The notes beneath the pieces were generated by a model that saw nothing but the letters and a program-made list of their open reading frames with translations, ran no database searches and had not been told where the DNA came from. From Actinomycetes bacterium (GTDB taxonomy: Bacteria; Actinomycetota; Actinomycetes; Propionibacteriales; Nocardioidaceae), in NCBI GenBank assembly GCA_023415395.1, contig JAEZKN010000152.1, positions 1-40,766 on the forward strand: a DNA stretch of 40,766 bases, written 5' to 3'. Positions within the stretch are counted from its first letter, which is position 1, and every line of letters begins with the position of its first letter. Position numbers and translations under genes: made by a program. This document shows positions 38,279 to 40,766 of this stretch, piece by piece.

Positions 38279-39445
38279 TCAGTACATCCCCGGGTCGACC
38301 TTGTGCCCGAACTCGTGGGCACCGAACATCTGCAGCGCCCGCTCCGGGTCGTTCGCGGCGTGCACCCGCCCGGCGTGCGCGTCGCGCCACGCGCGCTGGA
38401 GGTAGGTGCCGGTCGCCAGCGCCCGGCCCCCGGAGGCCTCGAAGAGTGAGTCGATGGCGTCGATCGCGCGCTGGGTGCCGAGCACCTGGTCGCGCCGGAC
38501 CTTGAGCCGCAGCTGGAGCGGGATCTTCTCGCCGCGGGCCACGCAGGCCTGCTCCTCGCGGATGTTGTTGACCAGCAGCGCCCAGGCGGCGTCGATCTCC
38601 GAGGACGCCCTCGCGATGCGCACGGCCGAGAACGGGTCCAGCGACGCCTTCTCGCCGAGGTACGCCGCACGCACCCGCTTCTGCTGCATCTCCACGTGCT
38701 CGGCGTAGGCGCCGGTGGCCATGCCGATGATCGGCGTGGTGATCGTGCCGGTGAAGATCGAGTGGAACGGCAGCTTGTAGAGGTCGGAGGTGTTCTGCTC
38801 CTGGCCGGGGCCGTAGCAGCGGCCGGTGTCGCCCATGGAGAGCGTGAACGCCTCGGGGACGAAGACGTCCTCGACCACGATGTCGTTGGAGCCGGTGCCG
38901 GCCAGCCCGACGACGTTCCACACGTCGACGATCGTGTAGCTCTCCCGGGGCACCAGGAAGGTGCGGAAGTCGACCACGTTGCCGTCGGCGTCGAACACCA
39001 GGCCGCCGAGCAGCACCCAGCTGCAGTGGTCGCAGCCGGAGGAGAAGCTCCACTTGCCCGACAGCGTGAAGCCGCCCTCGGCGACTACCGCCTTGCCGGT
39101 CGGCGCGTAGGAGGAGCTCAGCCGGGTCGTGGTGTCGTCGCCCCACACCGCCTGCTGCGCCTCGTCGGGGAACAGCGCGACCTGCCACGGGTGCACCCCC
39201 ACCACGCTGGAGACCCAGCCGGTCGAGCCACAGGCGCTGGCGATGTCGCGGACCGCGGTGTAGAAGTCCACGGGGTCGGCCTCGAAGCCGTCGAACCGAC
39301 GGGGCTGGAGCAGCCGGAAGAACCCGACCTCCTCCAGCTCCTTCACCGAAGCCTCGGGCACCACGCGAAGTCGCTCGGCCTCGTCGGCCCGCTCCCGGAA
39401 GCCAGGGAGCAGGTCACGGACGCCGTCGAGAACAGCCTGGGACAT
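38279..39445 (-). CDS. hsaA: HsaA, flavin-dependent 3-HSA monooxygenase (oxygenase component)
   Basis: 388 residues, acyl-CoA-dehydrogenase-fold group D monooxygenase: LRVVPEASVKELEEVGFFRLLQPRRFDGFEADP, ACGSTGWVSSVVGVHPW, LSGKWSFSSGCDHCSWVLLGG, and a C-terminal NDPERALQMFGAHEFGHKVDPGMY. Together with HsaB it hydroxylates the phenolic A ring of 3-HSA using FADH2 and O2. ATG 39445 has AGGAG about nine bases upstream. Promoter: KstR site followed by TAGTAT, so unlike several neighbours this operon has a leader with a ribosome-binding site. First gene of hsaADCB. Confidence 0.93.
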   Translation of the reverse strand: MSQAVLDGVRDLLPGFRERADEAERLRVVPEASVKELEEVGFFRLLQPRRFDGFEADPVDFYTAVRDIASACGSTGWVSSVVGVHPWQVALFPDEAQQAVWGDDTTTRLSSSYAPTGKAVVAEGGFTLSGKWSFSSGCDHCSWVLLGGLVFDADGNVVDFRTFLVPRESYTIVDVWNVVGLAGTGSNDIVVEDVFVPEAFTLSMGDTGRCYGPGQEQNTSDLYKLPFHSIFTGTITTPIIGMATGAYAEHVEMQQKRVRAAYLGEKASLDPFSAVRIARASSEIDAAWALLVNNIREEQACVARGEKIPLQLRLKVRRDQVLGTQRAIDAIDSLFEASGGRALATGTYLQRAWRDAHAGRVHAANDPERALQMFGAHEFGHKVDPGMY

Positions 39446-39481
39446 CGCATCTCCTGTCACGTGTACGGACACCAGCGATAC

Positions 39482-39495
39482 TAGAACACGTTCTC
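39482..39495. promoter_or_regulatory. KstR operator, hsaADCB promoter
   Basis: TAGAAC-AC-GTTCTC, one mismatch at the last base of TnnAACnnGTTnnA. On the minus strand it leads into TAGTAT, a good -10. Identical, inverted, to the fadA5-side operator at 16751-16764. Confidence 0.8.
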
Positions 39496-39588
39496 GTTTT
39501 GAACCAGCGGGAACCCCCGGCGCCGCGTGAATGTCGGGTGACGTCCACGTGACGTCGACCGGGTTGTCCGGCCTGAGAGGGTGGCGAC

Positions 39589-40086
39589 GTGGAGGTCCTG
39601 CCCGACATCGTGGCCGCGGAGCCCGTGATCGTCTTCTGCGGACTGGCCGGCGCTGCGAGCACCAAGCTGCGCGACCACTACTACGAGACACCGGGCAACA
39701 GCTTCTGGGAGTCGCTGCACCTCAGCGGTCTCTCGCCGCGCCGTCTGCGGCCCGACGAGGACGCGGTCGTCGCCGACCTCGGCCTGGGGCTCACCGACCT
39801 GGTCGGCCACTGGGACCCGCGCTGGGTGGAGATCGACGCGCTCGTGGAGAAGCTCGAGCGCTGGCAGCCGGAGTGGCTGGCCTTCACCAGCAAGGGAGTC
39901 GCGCACGAGGCGGCCCGCGCGGTCGGGGTCCGCAAGCCGGGCCTGGGGCCGGCCGACTGGTTCCTCGGACCGGCGCAGGTCTTCGTGCTGCCGGGCGTCA
40001 GCGGGGCCAACCAGCGCAAGGACTACGACGGCCGCCCGAACCGGCTCTCGTGGTGGCGCGACCTGGCTGCCATGGCCGGGCACTAG
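39589..40086 (+). CDS. Mug-like DNA glycosylase-family protein lacking the motif-1 Asn
   Basis: 165 residues of the uracil/mismatch DNA glycosylase superfamily: VFCGLAGAASTKLRDHYYETPGNSFWESLHLSGLSPRRLRPDED, GLGLTDLVGHWDP, WLAFTSKGVAHEAARAVG and FVLPGVSGAN. In Mug the first motif is GINPG, whose Asn assists base excision. Here it is CGLAG, so the Asn is Ala. Related groups lacking Asn include hypoxanthine-DNA glycosylases, so activity on deaminated bases other than uracil is possible. Starts with GTG, preceded by GAGAGG. Divergent from hsaA, convergent with the SDR gene (4-base stop overlap). No link to steroids is visible. Confidence 0.82.
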   Translation: MEVLPDIVAAEPVIVFCGLAGAASTKLRDHYYETPGNSFWESLHLSGLSPRRLRPDEDAVVADLGLGLTDLVGHWDPRWVEIDALVEKLERWQPEWLAFTSKGVAHEAARAVGVRKPGLGPADWFLGPAQVFVLPGVSGANQRKDYDGRPNRLSWWRDLAAMAGH

Positions 40087-40766
40087 CGCGGGCGGGCGAA
40101 GGCGCGGGTGCGCCGAAGGAAGCCGGCGACCCCGAGCGGCGAGGTCGCCGCCGGCCAGGCGTCGGCGCGGAACCACGCGTCGGTGCCGCCGTCGACGTAG
40201 ACCACGCTGCCGCACAGGAAGTCCGCCGCCGGCGACAGCATGAAGACGACCCAGTCCGCGATGTGGCCGGGGTCGCCGTAGCCGCCGGTCGGCACCGGGA
40301 AGGTCTCGATCCGGCGCCGGTCCGGTCCGTCGAGCTGGGCCTGCAGCAGCGGCGTCATGATCGCGCCGGGGGCGATGACGTTGAGGCGGATGCCGCTGCC
40401 GGCCCACGCCCGGCCGACCGCGGTGCGACGCACCCACCGGGTCAGCGCGAGCTTGGAGGCGGCGTAGACGAAGGCGGGCGCGTTGCGGCGGCCGAGCACC
40501 CGGAGCACCCGGGCGCGCGTGCCGGGACGGTCGCGCAGGAACGACCGCACCAACAGGCGCGGGATGGCCGGCGTGACGCTGGCGGAGTTGGAGCCGACGA
40601 CCACGACCTTGCTCGACTCGCCGGACTCGGTCGCGCCGGCCGCCAGCGCGTCGCGCCACGCGCCGAGCAGCTCGACCGGAGCGACGTAGTTGACCTCCGC
40701 GATCGTGGCCTCCAAGCCGGCCGTCGGCCCGAGCCCGGCCGCCAGCACGGCGCCGTGGAGGACGCC
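40083..40766 (-). CDS. SDR resembling 3-alpha-hydroxysteroid dehydrogenase (5' end off window)
   Basis: The reading frame continues past the window edge (GVLHGA before VLAAGLGPTAG), so the cofactor-binding TGxxxGIG part is missing. The visible 228 codons hold VVVGSNSASV (Ser region), FVYAASKLAL (Tyr-x3-Lys), GIRLNVIAPGAIMTPLLQAQL, and FMLSPAADFLCGSVVYVDGGTDA. The overall pattern, with an AGLGP turn, an insert before Tyr-Lys and the ETPLLQ-like loop, resembles 3-alpha-HSD/carbonyl reductase of Comamonas. A steroid or other ketone substrate is plausible next to hsaA. A GTG at 40748 exists but is internal. Confidence 0.82.
   Translation of the reverse strand, partial: GVLHGAVLAAGLGPTAGLEATIAEVNYVAPVELLGAWRDALAAGATESGESSKVVVVGSNSASVTPAIPRLLVRSFLRDRPGTRARVLRVLGRRNAPAFVYAASKLALTRWVRRTAVGRAWAGSGIRLNVIAPGAIMTPLLQAQLDGPDRRRIETFPVPTGGYGDPGHIADWVVFMLSPAADFLCGSVVYVDGGTDAWFRADAWPAATSPLGVAGFLRRTRAFARPR

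Overview
The window is very GC-rich, strictly GC3-biased DNA from an actinobacterium. The gene content, the many short-leader or leaderless start sites and a dispersed palindrome familiar from Nocardioides-type genomes suggest the family Nocardioidaceae (Nocardioides/Pimelobacter-like). That placement is inference, because no rRNA or marker gene is present. About 40 kb is densely packed. No tRNA, rRNA, CRISPR array or recognised transposase was seen.

The core is a sterol/steroid catabolic locus that follows the order of the Mycobacterium tuberculosis Rv3520c-Rv3570c region closely. From left to right the KstR-type genes are fadD8 (3662-5266), an F420-type oxidoreductase, a DUF35 protein and the thiolase-like pair ltp4/ltp3 (6711-11103), then the divergent cyp125/fadA5 pair (15429-17938). 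The KstR2-type genes for the last two steroid rings are two SDRs divergent from echA20-ipdA-ipdB-ipdC (19111-24262), and fadA6-kstR2-ipdF-fadE30 divergent from fadD3-fadE31-fadE32-fadE33 (27381-35587). The A/B-ring genes hsaB-hsaC-hsaD-hsaA run on the minus strand at 35827-39445. Five palindromes of the TnnAACnnGTTnnA (KstR) type and two ACCAAGCA-nn-TGCTTGGT palindromes (KstR2 candidates) sit in the expected promoters. kstR itself, kstD, kshAB and hsaEFG are not in the window.

Other genes are interleaved. The left edge has the end of a sugar ABC operon, an XRE/DUF2975 pair, a TetR/EamA transporter pair and an MFS exporter. The middle has a second-type clpP pair with a ClgR/PopR-like regulator ending in -LAA, a maleylpyruvate-isomerase-like protein, an aldo/keto reductase and methionine aminopeptidase. 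Between ipdC and fadA6 lies a five-gene insert (GNAT, two small membrane proteins, an OhrR-like MarR regulator and a TerD protein). The right edge has a Mug-like glycosylase and a partial 3-alpha-HSD-like SDR.

The least ordinary features are: (1) a gene for a VSR/DUF559-type nuclease enclosed by long, gap-free inverted repeats (17945-19119); (2) a 42-bp palindromic element inserted in frame, in the same frame and orientation, in two separate steroid genes, with 39-nt expansion in one of them; (3) a 34-codon leaderless small gene with 100% GC3 between fadE33 and hsaB; (4) a recurrent promoter layout, -10 box plus exactly six bases plus start codon, at eleven genes; and (5) a fadD3 start codon lying inside its own operator.
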